The translations under genes were made by a program, and so were the position numbers. From Candidatus Thorarchaeota archaeon (GTDB lineage: Archaea > Asgardarchaeota > Thorarchaeia > Thorarchaeales > Thorarchaeaceae), in contig JAEOUL010000152.1 of the NCBI GenBank assembly GCA_016839345.1, positions 1 through 22,560 of the forward strand: a stretch of 22,560 nt of DNA. The letters run 5' to 3'. A model generated the notes under the pieces. That model was not told where the DNA came from. It was given only the letters and a program-made list of their open reading frames with translations, and ran no database searches. This document shows positions 7,889 to 15,399 of the stretch, in pieces (within the stretch, counting starts at the first letter, position 1; every line of letters starts with the position of its first letter).

Positions 7889-9260
7889 TGGTAGCAACTC
7901 CTTTGCACAGGACAAACGCTGCAACTGCAGAGGGCAACTCAACAGATTCGCTTTTGTATGGTCCATAGCTTTGATTCCCAATCTTGAAACGTGGAACCTC
8001 TGGATGACTGTACGGAAACTTGACCTTCATATGACCATCATTGAATGCAATGGCATCTTGAAAGGGATTAAAATCATTCAACTCGTCACGTGTCAATTCA
8101 TTTACGGTGAATCCAGTTTTCCCATTTAGACTGCCAATCAATCGAATGACCCTGTGGATATCATGTGTGACTGGACGATCAATCTCGCCACCATAAAATT
8201 CAGCTGCTTTTTCTGCAATCTCCTGCCAAGACTTAAGCCCAATTGATTTTGTGGATTTAGTGAGGACTGGAGGATTCCTACGAAGCCCATCCAATACTGC
8301 AACCTTAACTTCTTTCTCTCTAAGCGATTTGACCCAACGTTCATTTCCAGGATATGAATCAATGTTCCTGATGAACTCAACTAGCGCATCTGCAATCTTT
8401 CCTGCCCAACCCGGGTAATCACGATTGGTGATTTGGTTTACATTCCGGAGTGACATGACAACTTTCTGTGTGTTGAGTCCAAGACCCATGATATAATGCA
8501 CAATCTGAATTCTGCTGTTAGAGTCAAGTGAGTATATCAGGGGATCACGAACGCGGATATGATATCCTCTATGACCACTGTAGTTTAATTGGATTTTATC
8601 GGGATTAAATCCGAAGTCATCTATAATGAAATCATCATACAGCTTCACTGTGTGTCTTTTTGCATCCTCAAGGCATTTCTCACATACCCATTTTCGCGTG
8701 TCAAAACTTTTCTTACCACAAGTTGGACAGCTATCTGGGGGCGGACCTGTTCCTGTTTCCTCACAATTGTCTGTTTTACATCGCCATGTGTCATGGTCTT
8801 TGGCACAGGGGGTGTCCAAGTGATCTGCATCTATATCGAAAACAAGTTCTGCCCCAAACCATTCTTTTTCATTCATGTGACGAGCTACAGGAATTTTGTA
8901 AAATGCTGCTGAGTGGTAGATACTATGAGGAGCCACAGCGATTAGGTCCTTTACAAGCTCATCACGACTAAGATAACCAGCATGCCTTCTCCATGTCGTT
9001 GTCTGGATTTCGGTCGATCCACATTTGGGACATTTATTGACCTGTGAGAATGACTGTCCCGACTGTCCACAGCCTATAGTTATCTCACGACCTCGTTTTT
9101 TAGGACAAAACCAGTTGTACTCCCAGCTCTGAATGCCAAACTCTCTGTTGTGTATCTTTTCGGGAATATCGATAGAATCAGGATTTGATTTGTAATACTC
9201 ATGAAACATGAATCGTAGTTTCAAAATTGTACTTGTGAAACCCTGATTCTGTTGCGACAT
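7881..9260 (-). CDS. priS: DNA primase small (catalytic) subunit PriS, zinc-enriched
   Basis: The catalytic subunit that makes RNA/DNA primers for replication. The catalytic acidic motif is VFDIDADH (D142, D144), the nucleotide-binding motif is SGHRGYH (228-234), and the conserved C-terminal motif is VTHDIHRVIRLIGSLNGKTG (364-383). At 459 residues it is about 100 longer than common archaeal PriS. The extra length includes an N-terminal four-cysteine ribbon (C52, C64, C77, C80) and an enlarged zinc region after the DxD motif (C152, C161, C166, C178, C181, C193, C196). The ATG lies five bases after the PCNA stop. The C-terminus ends with a segment (SYGPYKSESVELPSAVAAFVL) that looks like the end of the usual PriS fold. 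No priL lies in the window. Confidence 0.93.
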   Translation of the reverse strand: MSQQNQGFTSTILKLRFMFHEYYKSNPDSIDIPEKIHNREFGIQSWEYNWFCPKKRGREITIGCGQSGQSFSQVNKCPKCGSTEIQTTTWRRHAGYLSRDELVKDLIAVAPHSIYHSAAFYKIPVARHMNEKEWFGAELVFDIDADHLDTPCAKDHDTWRCKTDNCEETGTGPPPDSCPTCGKKSFDTRKWVCEKCLEDAKRHTVKLYDDFIIDDFGFNPDKIQLNYSGHRGYHIRVRDPLIYSLDSNSRIQIVHYIMGLGLNTQKVVMSLRNVNQITNRDYPGWAGKIADALVEFIRNIDSYPGNERWVKSLREKEVKVAVLDGLRRNPPVLTKSTKSIGLKSWQEIAEKAAEFYGGEIDRPVTHDIHRVIRLIGSLNGKTGFTVNELTRDELNDFNPFQDAIAFNDGHMKVKFPYSHPEVPRFKIGNQSYGPYKSESVELPSAVAAFVLCKGVATIE

Positions 9261-9265
9261 AGTCT

Positions 9266-10021
9266 CTACCTACGTTCCACACGTGGTGCCAGAACGAAGC
9301 TTATGCTTCCTGCTTCAGCAATAGAATACTCCAACAGCATTGGTTTGTTAGATGTGAATTGAAGCATCAAACTGTCACTAGCAATCGCTTTTGAAATCTC
9401 CGCCAGATAGTTCAATGCATACATTGCAACTGATTTACCGGATACTTCTAATTGAAAGAGTGCTGGTGCATCTCCCTTTGTTGTCAGAGCAACATTTGCT
9501 TCACCAGTATCCCCTTCACCTGCAAAAGCGAGTTTGTCTTGTTCAGCGCTGATTTTGACATGACTTGAAACAACTGCAATATCCTTGATTGCCTGCTTGA
9601 AGGTATCAGCTAGCATCTCTGCTTTAACATCGAATTGAATTCCAGGTTTCTTCGTCTGGTCATCAGGGGGTCGCAAAAGCTGTAATTTAAACACCCTGTT
9701 TGCTTGTCCGACCATCTTAATCTCAAAGCGATTCTCTTCTTCATCTAGATTGAACTCGAGATGTTCGTCACCGGTCATACGTTTGCTGATTTTCGTCAGT
9801 TCATCAATACCCAAGCAGATATCATGCTCTCCCTTGCAGGAGTACTCTTGGAATATATCAGAAGGAAGCGTCAAATCAATCATGGCTGCTTTTGAGGAGT
9901 CTAGTTGGCGCAGTGAGATTCCTGAGCTAGATACACGAAAATGAGCTTCTGTGAGAAGAGTCGCTAATGAGTCTATAATTTGTTTCCAAGTCTTAGTGCT
10001 ATCTAGTGTCGCGTGAAACAT
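9266..10021 (-). CDS. pcn: DNA sliding clamp PCNA, copy A
   Basis: A 251-residue PCNA, the ring clamp that tethers polymerase, FEN1, ligase and other factors to DNA. The N-terminal FHATLDSTKTWKQIIDSLATL, the LEFNLDEEENRFEIKM strand pair before the interdomain connector, and the C-terminal SISFVLAPRVERR are typical. It closely resembles the adjacent second copy, differing most in the middle and interdomain region. It lies directly upstream of priS (five bases). A 153-base gap with its own TATA-like element separates it from the other copy, so it may be expressed independently. Confidence 0.95.
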   Translation of the reverse strand: MFHATLDSTKTWKQIIDSLATLLTEAHFRVSSSGISLRQLDSSKAAMIDLTLPSDIFQEYSCKGEHDICLGIDELTKISKRMTGDEHLEFNLDEEENRFEIKMVGQANRVFKLQLLRPPDDQTKKPGIQFDVKAEMLADTFKQAIKDIAVVSSHVKISAEQDKLAFAGEGDTGEANVALTTKGDAPALFQLEVSGKSVAMYALNYLAEISKAIASDSLMLQFTSNKPMLLEYSIAEAGSISFVLAPRVERR

Positions 10022-10174
10022 GATATCATTATCTCCAGTTATTGATTCACGAGCTGACCTTTGACGTTGTAAACGCAGTAGATCAGTATCGCTCTTTGTC
10101 TTTGAACTAGATTCTCAAAATGATTTTCCTTTTTAAAAAGTACTTCTCGGAAAATTGGTTAATCTGTTTATTAT
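10022..10174 (-). promoter_or_regulatory. Intergenic leader and promoter of PCNA copy A
   Basis: On the minus strand, CTTTTTAAAAAG at about 10129-10140 is a convincing TATA box. It predicts initiation near 10108 and a leader of about 85 bases, long for an archaeon. A GGAG precedes the PCNA ATG by about 11 bases. The promoter allows the A-copy clamp, priS and gins51 to be transcribed separately from the upstream genes. No obvious hairpin was found in the leader. Confidence 0.5.
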
Positions 10175-10927
10175 CTACCTTCTCTCAATTCGTGGTGCGA
10201 GAAGGAAGCTTATTCTACCGCTTTCAGCAATAGCGAACTCTATCTGGATTGGCTTTTGATTCGTCATTCGAAGAGTCAAACTATCGCTTGATATTGCTTT
10301 TGCAATCTCAGAAAGGTAGCTGAGTGCATACATGGACACAGATTCCTCTTTCACATCAAGATCATGAAGAAGTGAATCTTCGCCCAGACTCAGTAGTACT
10401 TCTGCTTCACCAGTATCTCCAACACCAGCAAACCCAAGGGATTTCTTTTTTGCAGTGACCTTCATATGATTGGATACAACACCAATGTCTTTCACAGCTT
10501 GTTTGAACGCATCTGAATACATCTCTGCTCGGACCTCAAATGATGGTGTGAGTTTCTGAGTTCTTTCTTCAGGTGGTGTGAGAAGTTGAATCTTGAAACT
10601 TCGTTCTGCTTGACCAATCATTTTGATTTCAAAACGGTTTTGTGATTCATCAAGATCAAATTCGAGTCTATCATCACCAGCCATTCGTTTACTAATCTTT
10701 GAGAGTTCATCCATCCCTAGACTTACGTAATGGTCACCTTTGCAGTTGTATTCTTGGAAAGCTTTTGAGGGTAGGGAAAAGTCGACCATTGCGGCTCTTG
10801 ATGAGTCATATTGGACTAACGAAATACTGTCCTTTGTGAAATGGAAGTGAACTTCTGTGAGTAGTGTGGCTAATGCATCAACAATCTGTTTCCAGGTCTT
10901 GCTGCTATCAAGAGTTGCATGAAACAT
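10175..10927 (-). CDS. pcn: DNA sliding clamp PCNA, copy B
   Basis: A 250-residue second PCNA, clearly homologous to copy A along its whole length, with identical start FHATLDS, shared KISKRM, NRFEIKM, FAGxGDTGEA and the LAPRxERR end. Differences cluster in the interdomain connector region (LTPPEERTQKLTPSF versus LRPPDDQTKKPGIQF) and domain 2. That is where partner-binding and subunit contacts usually differ. The ATG follows GAGGAGGAAAAAAA, a strong ribosome site, 13 bases after the OB-fold gene. Both copies look intact, so heteromeric rings or alternative clamps are possible. Confidence 0.95.
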   Translation of the reverse strand: MFHATLDSSKTWKQIVDALATLLTEVHFHFTKDSISLVQYDSSRAAMVDFSLPSKAFQEYNCKGDHYVSLGMDELSKISKRMAGDDRLEFDLDESQNRFEIKMIGQAERSFKIQLLTPPEERTQKLTPSFEVRAEMYSDAFKQAVKDIGVVSNHMKVTAKKKSLGFAGVGDTGEAEVLLSLGEDSLLHDLDVKEESVSMYALSYLSEIAKAISSDSLTLRMTNQKPIQIEFAIAESGRISFLLAPRIERR

Positions 10928-10939
10928 TTTTTTTCCTCC

Positions 10940-11347
10940 TCAGCTCCTTATTGCACGAGTTACTTTTTCCTCCATTTCAAGTACTTCTTTGAAAAGTGTG
11001 ATATCAAATGTATCGATATTGTGTGCAATTGATGCATTCAATCTCAGTTCTTTTCCATTTTTGTCCTTCTTTTCGGTTACCTCTCCGATTAGCAAGTATT
11101 TGTGTTGAATCTCTAGTTTTCCTTCGATACTAACCTGAATTTTCTCTGCTTTCTTGGAATTTTCAAATATGTCTTGAATGACTGCAAAACCTGGACCTGA
11201 ATCTACAACTATTCCCAGTATTCTGACTGGGTCGGTAGTCGTCGCGGATAGATCTCTTATTCTCGTGAGTTTTGATGGTTTGCGGCGGGGGAAACTTTTC
11301 TCTTCAGCCAAGATATGTACACCATCTATGTTTGGTGAGGTGACCAT
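10940..11347 (-). CDS. Small OB-fold nucleic-acid-binding-like protein
   Basis: About 135 residues. After a basic N-terminal tail (SFPRRKPSKLTRIRDL) there is a five-strand OB-fold-like pattern: DPVRILGIVVDSG, GFAVIQDIF, KIQVSIEGKLEIQHKYLLIGEVTEK and ELRLNASIAHNID, then a C-terminal helix. This resembles small single-stranded-DNA-binding (RPA/RMI-like) modules, but I cannot assign a family. There is no zinc finger. The ATG at 11347 is close to the start predicted from a TATA box at 11378-11384, so the transcript is probably leaderless; a TTG at 11356 would add three residues. Genomic position just upstream of two PCNA genes supports a replication or repair role. Confidence 0.65.
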   Translation of the reverse strand: MVTSPNIDGVHILAEEKSFPRRKPSKLTRIRDLSATTTDPVRILGIVVDSGPGFAVIQDIFENSKKAEKIQVSIEGKLEIQHKYLLIGEVTEKKDKNGKELRLNASIAHNIDTFDITLFKEVLEMEEKVTRAIRS

Positions 11348-11377
11348 AGGTCTCAATAGGTGCTACGAGTCTGGGGC

Positions 11378-11384
11378 TATAAAT
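11378..11384 (-). promoter_or_regulatory. TATA box of the OB-fold/PCNA transcript
   Basis: Minus-strand TTTATAG centred near 11381 predicts initiation around 11355, immediately before the OB-fold gene start codons. It would drive a leaderless transcript that includes PCNA copy B. Confidence 0.5.
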
Positions 11385-11411
11385 CTGTCAGTTCAGATTA
11401 ATATCGTTGAA

Positions 11412-11741
11412 CTAGCCACCATAGTTCCGCCAAGTGTGTTTACATTGTGTACATCTATAGAATTCTGTGGCACCTTCATCCCCTCGTCTTGTTTGGAGAG
11501 TCCAATAATAAGCATCATTGTTGTCACATTTGGGACAAGATGCTTTTGTGATTGGCATAGGAATAGAATCATCCTCAACAACGATTATTTTGTCGCGGGG
11601 GGTTTTCTCGAGATTTTGTGAAACAGTAAGTCTTCCTTTGATTTCCTTGGTATGATCACAACTACGGCATTTCAAAACTCGTGTATCATCATCTTGGGTT
11701 ATTGGCACCATCATTGCACCGCATTTGTCACAGAATTCCAT
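11412..11741 (-). CDS. tfs: Transcription elongation factor TFS (TFIIS-like)
   Basis: A 109-residue factor that stimulates RNA cleavage by backtracked RNA polymerase. The N-terminal zinc ribbon is CDKCG...CRSC and the C-terminal one is CPKCDNNDAYYWTLQTRRG...CTQCKHTW. The acidic pair DE in RRGDEGATEF is the catalytic tip of TFIIS-type ribbons. Length is standard for TFS. A 70-base gap separates it from the RNase III-like gene, and the downstream OB-fold gene has its own TATA box, so the three may be separate transcription units. Confidence 0.95.
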   Translation of the reverse strand: MEFCDKCGAMMVPITQDDDTRVLKCRSCDHTKEIKGRLTVSQNLEKTPRDKIIVVEDDSIPMPITKASCPKCDNNDAYYWTLQTRRGDEGATEFYRCTQCKHTWRNYGG

Positions 11742-11811
11742 TGGATATCAACTTCTCCGTCGGTTTATGCTGTTTTCAATTAAGCGTTATGACAAAAACC
11801 AAGTTCTCAAT

Positions 11812-12222
11812 CTAAGGCAATGAATCAATATGCAGTTCTAATAGGTGCTGGAATGATTGCACTGCCAATTCTCCCTCTCTCTTTCTACTGGTTTTGGTAT
11901 CAATATGCAGTGTTTCCGTAAGAGATTTCACCGCTTCCTGGATTGTGAACTTTCCACTCATCCACAGATATGCCATGATGGCTTCATAAGCGTCTGCCGC
12001 TCTTCCTGCATCTGTTCTGCGAGAAATATGATTGTAGACATTTGTTGCACGGATAGCTCTTGCAAGTACACTGTCTCTTACTTTCTCACCTGTCGTTTGT
12101 CCGAGAACAACGGACTTTGCTAGAGAATAGACAAAATTGACTAAATTGTCACCCACCTTTGCGAGACCCTTGTCATTCATAATAGATTCTAGAGATTCAT
12201 GACGAACAAAGGATTCCCACAT
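11812..12222 (-). CDS. Archaeal RNase III-like domain protein
   Basis: A 136-residue stand-alone domain resembling the RNase III catalytic fold. GLAKVGDNLVNFVYSLAKS matches the first RNase III signature, keeping the aspartate of the usual LEFLGDA but not the leading glutamate. RAADAYEAIMAYLWMSGKF matches the second signature, with the D and E of ADxFEA retained. No dsRNA-binding domain follows. I start at ATG 12222, which has GAGAGGG upstream; the frame extends to 12351 but would run through rpoL. Expected role is RNA processing or binding. Loss of one acidic ligand leaves catalysis uncertain. It sits between RNA polymerase and elongation-factor genes. Confidence 0.75.
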   Translation of the reverse strand: MWESFVRHESLESIMNDKGLAKVGDNLVNFVYSLAKSVVLGQTTGEKVRDSVLARAIRATNVYNHISRRTDAGRAADAYEAIMAYLWMSGKFTIQEAVKSLTETLHIDTKTSRKREGELAVQSFQHLLELHIDSLP

Positions 12223-12253
12223 TTGAAGGACCCTCTCAGTGTTTCTTTTGAGG

Positions 12254-12544
12254 TTAATCGATACTGTGATCAGACACAGCCTGTTTGAATTTCTTGCGGA
12301 ATTCCTCAGTCCGGGCAAGCATCTTCTCCAAGGCTTCTCTAAGTACAACATTGGCTTGTCGTCTTTTTGTCTTTAGAGTTAAAACTGGGCTGGCTAGTAG
12401 TGGATGTTCAATATTATACCCAGCAAATTCTACTGCTGATTCCTCTAATAGTGTCTTACGTAGCAGGTTTGGGAATGAGTGTCCCTCTCCACCAATCTCA
12501 ACTTTGAGTTCGTATTTTGTATGTTCAATAGTTTTTGGCTTCAA
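12254..12544 (-). CDS. rpoL: RNA polymerase subunit L (Rpb11-like)
   Basis: A 96-residue subunit that dimerises with RpoD (Rpb3-like) to nucleate RNA polymerase assembly. The family core EGHSFPNLLRKTLLEESAVEF followed by AGYNIEHPLLASPVLTLKT is unmistakable. The C-terminal helix (REALEKMLARTEEFRKKFKQ) is normal. The start is TTG, supported by AGGAGGCG seven bases upstream inside the end of csl4. The stop is about 30 bases before the RNase III-like gene. Confidence 0.95.
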   Translation of the reverse strand: MKPKTIEHTKYELKVEIGGEGHSFPNLLRKTLLEESAVEFAGYNIEHPLLASPVLTLKTKRRQANVVLREALEKMLARTEEFRKKFKQAVSDHSID

Positions 12545-12546
12545 AT

Positions 12547-13299
12547 CTAACGCCTCCTATTGCCTCTGTGGCGATCATCGCTTCCTCTGTCACCGTGTCT
12601 ATCTCTACCTCTTCCTTGTGGTCCATTGAAGCGTCTTCCGCTACGACCTCCACGGTCTTCGCGATCATAACGTCTTCTCTCATATGACCTCCGGCGGGGA
12701 GCAAAATCAGGTCTTGCTTCTAAACCAAAGTTTTGTCCATAGTCATTCGCGACTTCTCGGGTTTCTCGATTTTCACATCTAAGACAAAACATGTTATTGT
12801 GAGTAGTGAGTGTCAGTGAGTTGCCGCATCTAGAACAACTCGCAATAACAACTCCCAGCTCATGTCCAACTAGGGATAATTTTACTGGTAATTGATGTGT
12901 GTTAAGAGCCACTGCACGAATTATGTCATTCTGCTTGAGCACATCTAACATGCTTTTGACATATCTCCGAGTCACATTACTAATGTGTAGTTCACCAACA
13001 AGTCCACTATGGATATCTTTGTCATTTCTTCTAACGATTTCAACTTCTGCCCGTTGTTCAAATGCATGAATGACCTTTCCCATGAGAATGTCACCAGCAA
13101 TTGGGAGTGCTAATTTCATCTTACCATCTGGACTTACAACACTGATGCTACGATCCTTAAGATTCATGGTAACTGTTCCAGGAGCAGCTGCATAAACAAT
13201 GCCTTCTTTCTCGTAGGTACCATAGCTAGGCATCAATTCCTCGATGACACATAGCTGGTCTCCAGGTACTACAATATCGCCACTCTTTACATCTGCCAT
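12547..13299 (-). CDS. csl4: Exosome RNA-binding cap subunit Csl4 with arginine/glycine-rich tail
   Basis: A 250-residue subunit that recruits substrates and DnaG to the archaeal exosome. It has an N-terminal beta domain (GDIVVPGDQLCVIEELMPSY), an S1 RNA-binding domain (GDILMGKVIHAFEQRAEVEI, HISNVTRRYVKSMLDVLKQND), and a zinc ribbon (CSRCG...CLRC). A C-terminal tail of about 50 residues, rich in RGG/RRR and aspartate (RREDRGG-type repeats), goes beyond the usual end near the ribbon. The ATG is one base after the methyltransferase stop. A longer frame to 13407 overlaps that gene and is rejected. The GGAGG at the end of this gene doubles as the rpoL ribosome site. Confidence 0.92.
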   Translation of the reverse strand: MADVKSGDIVVPGDQLCVIEELMPSYGTYEKEGIVYAAAPGTVTMNLKDRSISVVSPDGKMKLALPIAGDILMGKVIHAFEQRAEVEIVRRNDKDIHSGLVGELHISNVTRRYVKSMLDVLKQNDIIRAVALNTHQLPVKLSLVGHELGVVIASCSRCGNSLTLTTHNNMFCLRCENRETREVANDYGQNFGLEARPDFAPRRRSYERRRYDREDRGGRSGRRFNGPQGRGRDRHGDRGSDDRHRGNRRR

Positions 13300-13300
13300 T

Positions 13301-13930
13301 CTATTCACACTCGTTGGTGCATATGCGATACAAATCCACATCCACCATGTGTTTCTGTTTCTTGTGATAATCGAACAGTCGGCCAATTGGAAACTGAAAC
13401 GTTTCAAGCTGTGCTATTCTTGCACCTAGCTTCTCAATCTCATTCTTCAGGAAGACCCTATTCTTTTCACCTGCGAGATGCATGCTGTATGTAACATCAG
13501 CAATAGAGATTGCCTTTTTCAGGAATCTCAAGTCTGCACCTCTTTTTTTCACTCCGAACGGGGGATTACTCACCACGGTATCAACAAGACAACGTAACTG
13601 CAATGAGGGAACGTCCCCCAACACCCAGTCTACAGTGTCTTCTGTTCCGAGTGAACGTGAGTTCATTTGAGACGCCTTTAAGGCTTTGCTTTGTACATCA
13701 ATTCCGATGGCACGATTGGCACCTAACAAAGCAGCACCAATAGCAAATATGCCATCCCCACATCCGAGGTCACACACGACTTTGTTGGTGATATCATTGT
13801 GTTCCATCTGAGCTGCATAGAGCACAGAAGCCGCAATTGGGGCAGGAGTCGGATATTGTTCTAATGAAACATCATGATTATCGAGCCGTTCAATCGACTC
13901 AAGAGCCATTTCTAAATCCCTAAGGCGCAA
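13301..13930 (-). CDS. METTL5-like N6-adenine RNA methyltransferase
   Basis: A 209-residue SAM-dependent methyltransferase. The N-terminus LEMALESIERLDNHDVSLEQYPTP matches the METTL5 family start (LExxLQxL...LEQYxTP), which supports the TTG at 13930 rather than the internal ATG seven codons later. SAM binding is at CDLGCGDGIFAIGAALLG with the acidic GIDV. The catalytic motif is NPPFG, the N6-adenine signature. METTL5 modifies one adenine of small-subunit rRNA in eukaryotes. An equivalent rRNA role is likely in archaea. It is the first gene of the cluster, sharing the upstream region with divergent orc1/cdc6. Confidence 0.9.
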   Translation of the reverse strand: MRLRDLEMALESIERLDNHDVSLEQYPTPAPIAASVLYAAQMEHNDITNKVVCDLGCGDGIFAIGAALLGANRAIGIDVQSKALKASQMNSRSLGTEDTVDWVLGDVPSLQLRCLVDTVVSNPPFGVKKRGADLRFLKKAISIADVTYSMHLAGEKNRVFLKNEIEKLGARIAQLETFQFPIGRLFDYHKKQKHMVDVDLYRICTNECE

Positions 13931-14139
13931 TCAGTTCACTATCCAATTGTCAAAACCACTGAGAGGAGTATACCTAATATTGATGAATCATGTTGTAGGT
14001 ACCTGAATTCTATTGTATTGTTTCAGATAATACCTACTCTTATCAGTTCCATGAGTTCCATATGAACTCCAGTGGAACTTACCTTAACTTCTTATGGAAG
14101 TTCAGCTACTCAAAAAGTGATTTACACACAATAATTGGG
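13931..14139. other. Intergenic region beside orc1/cdc6: candidate replication origin
   Basis: About 210 bases between divergent genes. It holds an AT-rich stretch around 14003-14034, a GTAGGTA/TACCTAC inverted pair (13995-14001 and 14031-14037), and several AGTTC/GGAAC repeats. At 14046-14078 there is an extended inverted repeat with arms GTTCCATGAGTTC and GAACTCCAGTGGAAC around CATAT. CTCCAGTGGAA at the right arm resembles the core of archaeal origin recognition boxes. Archaeal origins commonly sit next to orc1/cdc6. The region must also carry the promoters of both neighbours. Confidence 0.55.
14046..14078. repeat. ORB-like inverted repeat
   Basis: The left arm GTTCCATGAGTTC and the right arm GAACTCCAGTGGAAC are inverted copies, imperfect only by a short insertion, centred on CATAT. 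The right half contains CTCCAGTGGAA, close to the known ORB/mini-ORB core TCCAGTGGAAAC. Likely Orc1/Cdc6 binding sites in opposite orientation, or an autoregulatory operator. Confidence 0.5.
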
Positions 14140-15399
14140 GTGCTAATACTGGAAAAACCTCTCGACAAACTGTTTGATAAGTTTCTGCAAGGCCAGGCAA
14201 TTTTCAGAGATAGGACTGCATTAAGACCTACATATGTTCCAGAAAATCTTCCATATAGAGATGATCAGATGAATAGAATCGGCTCAATTTTGGGTCCTGC
14301 CCTCAGAGGTGCTCCACCATCTAATATTCTCTGCTATGGTAAGACCGGGACTGGAAAAACGGTTGTGGCTCGGTATGTACTGGATATGCTCGTGAACAAG
14401 GCTGAAGAGAGTGGAGTCAATCCTCCACTAACTGCTTTTGTCAATTGTAGAATTGTTGGGACCAACTATAGAGTCTTGAAACGGTTATGTGACCAGATTG
14501 ATGCAACAATGTCTGATGGGTCGGAGGTCCCATTCACCGGCCTTCCTACTGATGAGATTCGTGAGGTGTTGAAGAATAAACTTGACTCAGATGCCAACAT
14601 TCTCACAGTTGTGCTTGATGAGGTTGATAGTCTATTGAAACGTGATGTGGGTCAGGGTAATGATATCCTATATGGATTGACAAGAATGAATGGGGAGCTT
14701 GAAAACAGCAGGATTTCAATAATAGGGATTAGTAATGACCTCAAGTTCAAGGAAATGCTTGATCCGCGTGTCCTGTCTACGCTAGGAGAAGAAGAAGTGA
14801 TTTTCTCACCCTATAACGCTGTAGAATTGAGAGGCATTTTGAAACAGAGAGTTGCTCTGGCCTTTAATACTAACGCGATAAGTGATGAGGGAGTGATTAA
14901 CCTAGTTGGAGCCTTAGCAGCACAAGAGCATGGAGATGCTCGTAGAGCGCTTGATTTACTAAGAACTGCTGGTGAACTTGCAGAGAGAAGTGGAGATGAA
15001 AAAGTAACTCAGAATCATGTACGAGAAGCACAAAAGGTGATAGAGCGTGATACGATTACTGAAACTGTGAAAACACTACCGATGCAATCTAAAGCAGTTC
15101 TGTTTGCTGTCTATGTTCTAGCAAACAAAGGTCAACGAGACATCTTCACTGGAGAGTGCTATAATATCTATTCGGAAATCGCAAAGTCGCTTTCCATAGA
15201 CACACTGACTCAGCGGCGTGTATCGGACCTGATCTCTGAGCTCGATATGCTTGGACTGATTAATACGACCGTGATCTCAAAAGGAAGATATGGTAGGACA
15301 AAGAAAATCAAATTAGCAGTCAGTAAGAAGCAAATTGGCGCCATTCTCGATGATGATGTTCGTCTCAATAAACTGGCACAGGATATCGATTCAAACTGA
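14140..15399 (+). CDS. cdc6: Replication initiator Orc1/Cdc6
   Basis: An AAA+ initiator of about 419 residues that binds origins and recruits MCM. From the GTG start: Walker A GKTGTGKT (67-74), Walker B VVLDEVD (157-163), sensor 1 ISND (197-200), initiator-specific region LDPRVLSTLGEEEVIF (208-222), sensor 2 GDARRALDLL (265-274), then a C-terminal winged helix (KSLSIDTLTQRRVSDLISEL). The frame also reaches an ATG at 14062, but this lies inside the ORB-like repeat and adds residues absent from the family. GTG 14140 places the usual opening (LDKLFDKFLQGQAIFRDRTA) near the N-terminus. The last nine bases overlap the convergent DP1 gene. Confidence 0.93.
   Translation: MLILEKPLDKLFDKFLQGQAIFRDRTALRPTYVPENLPYRDDQMNRIGSILGPALRGAPPSNILCYGKTGTGKTVVARYVLDMLVNKAEESGVNPPLTAFVNCRIVGTNYRVLKRLCDQIDATMSDGSEVPFTGLPTDEIREVLKNKLDSDANILTVVLDEVDSLLKRDVGQGNDILYGLTRMNGELENSRISIIGISNDLKFKEMLDPRVLSTLGEEEVIFSPYNAVELRGILKQRVALAFNTNAISDEGVINLVGALAAQEHGDARRALDLLRTAGELAERSGDEKVTQNHVREAQKVIERDTITETVKTLPMQSKAVLFAVYVLANKGQRDIFTGECYNIYSEIAKSLSIDTLTQRRVSDLISELDMLGLINTTVISKGRYGRTKKIKLAVSKKQIGAILDDDVRLNKLAQDIDSN

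Noticed and set aside
7889..7981. N-terminal extension of Gins51
   Set aside because: It would overlap priS by 101 bases, while TTG 7888 has a GGAG at good spacing and the extension is not GINS-like.
12223..12351. N-terminal extension of the RNase III-like protein
   Set aside because: It reads through rpoL in another frame with arginine-rich non-conserved sequence; ATG 12222 has a ribosome site.
13300..13407. N-terminal extension of Csl4
   Set aside because: It lies wholly within the methyltransferase gene; ATG 13299 begins the family's first beta strand.
14062..14139. Upstream ATG start of Orc1/Cdc6
   Set aside because: The ATG sits inside the ORB-like inverted repeat and the added 26 residues do not match the family.
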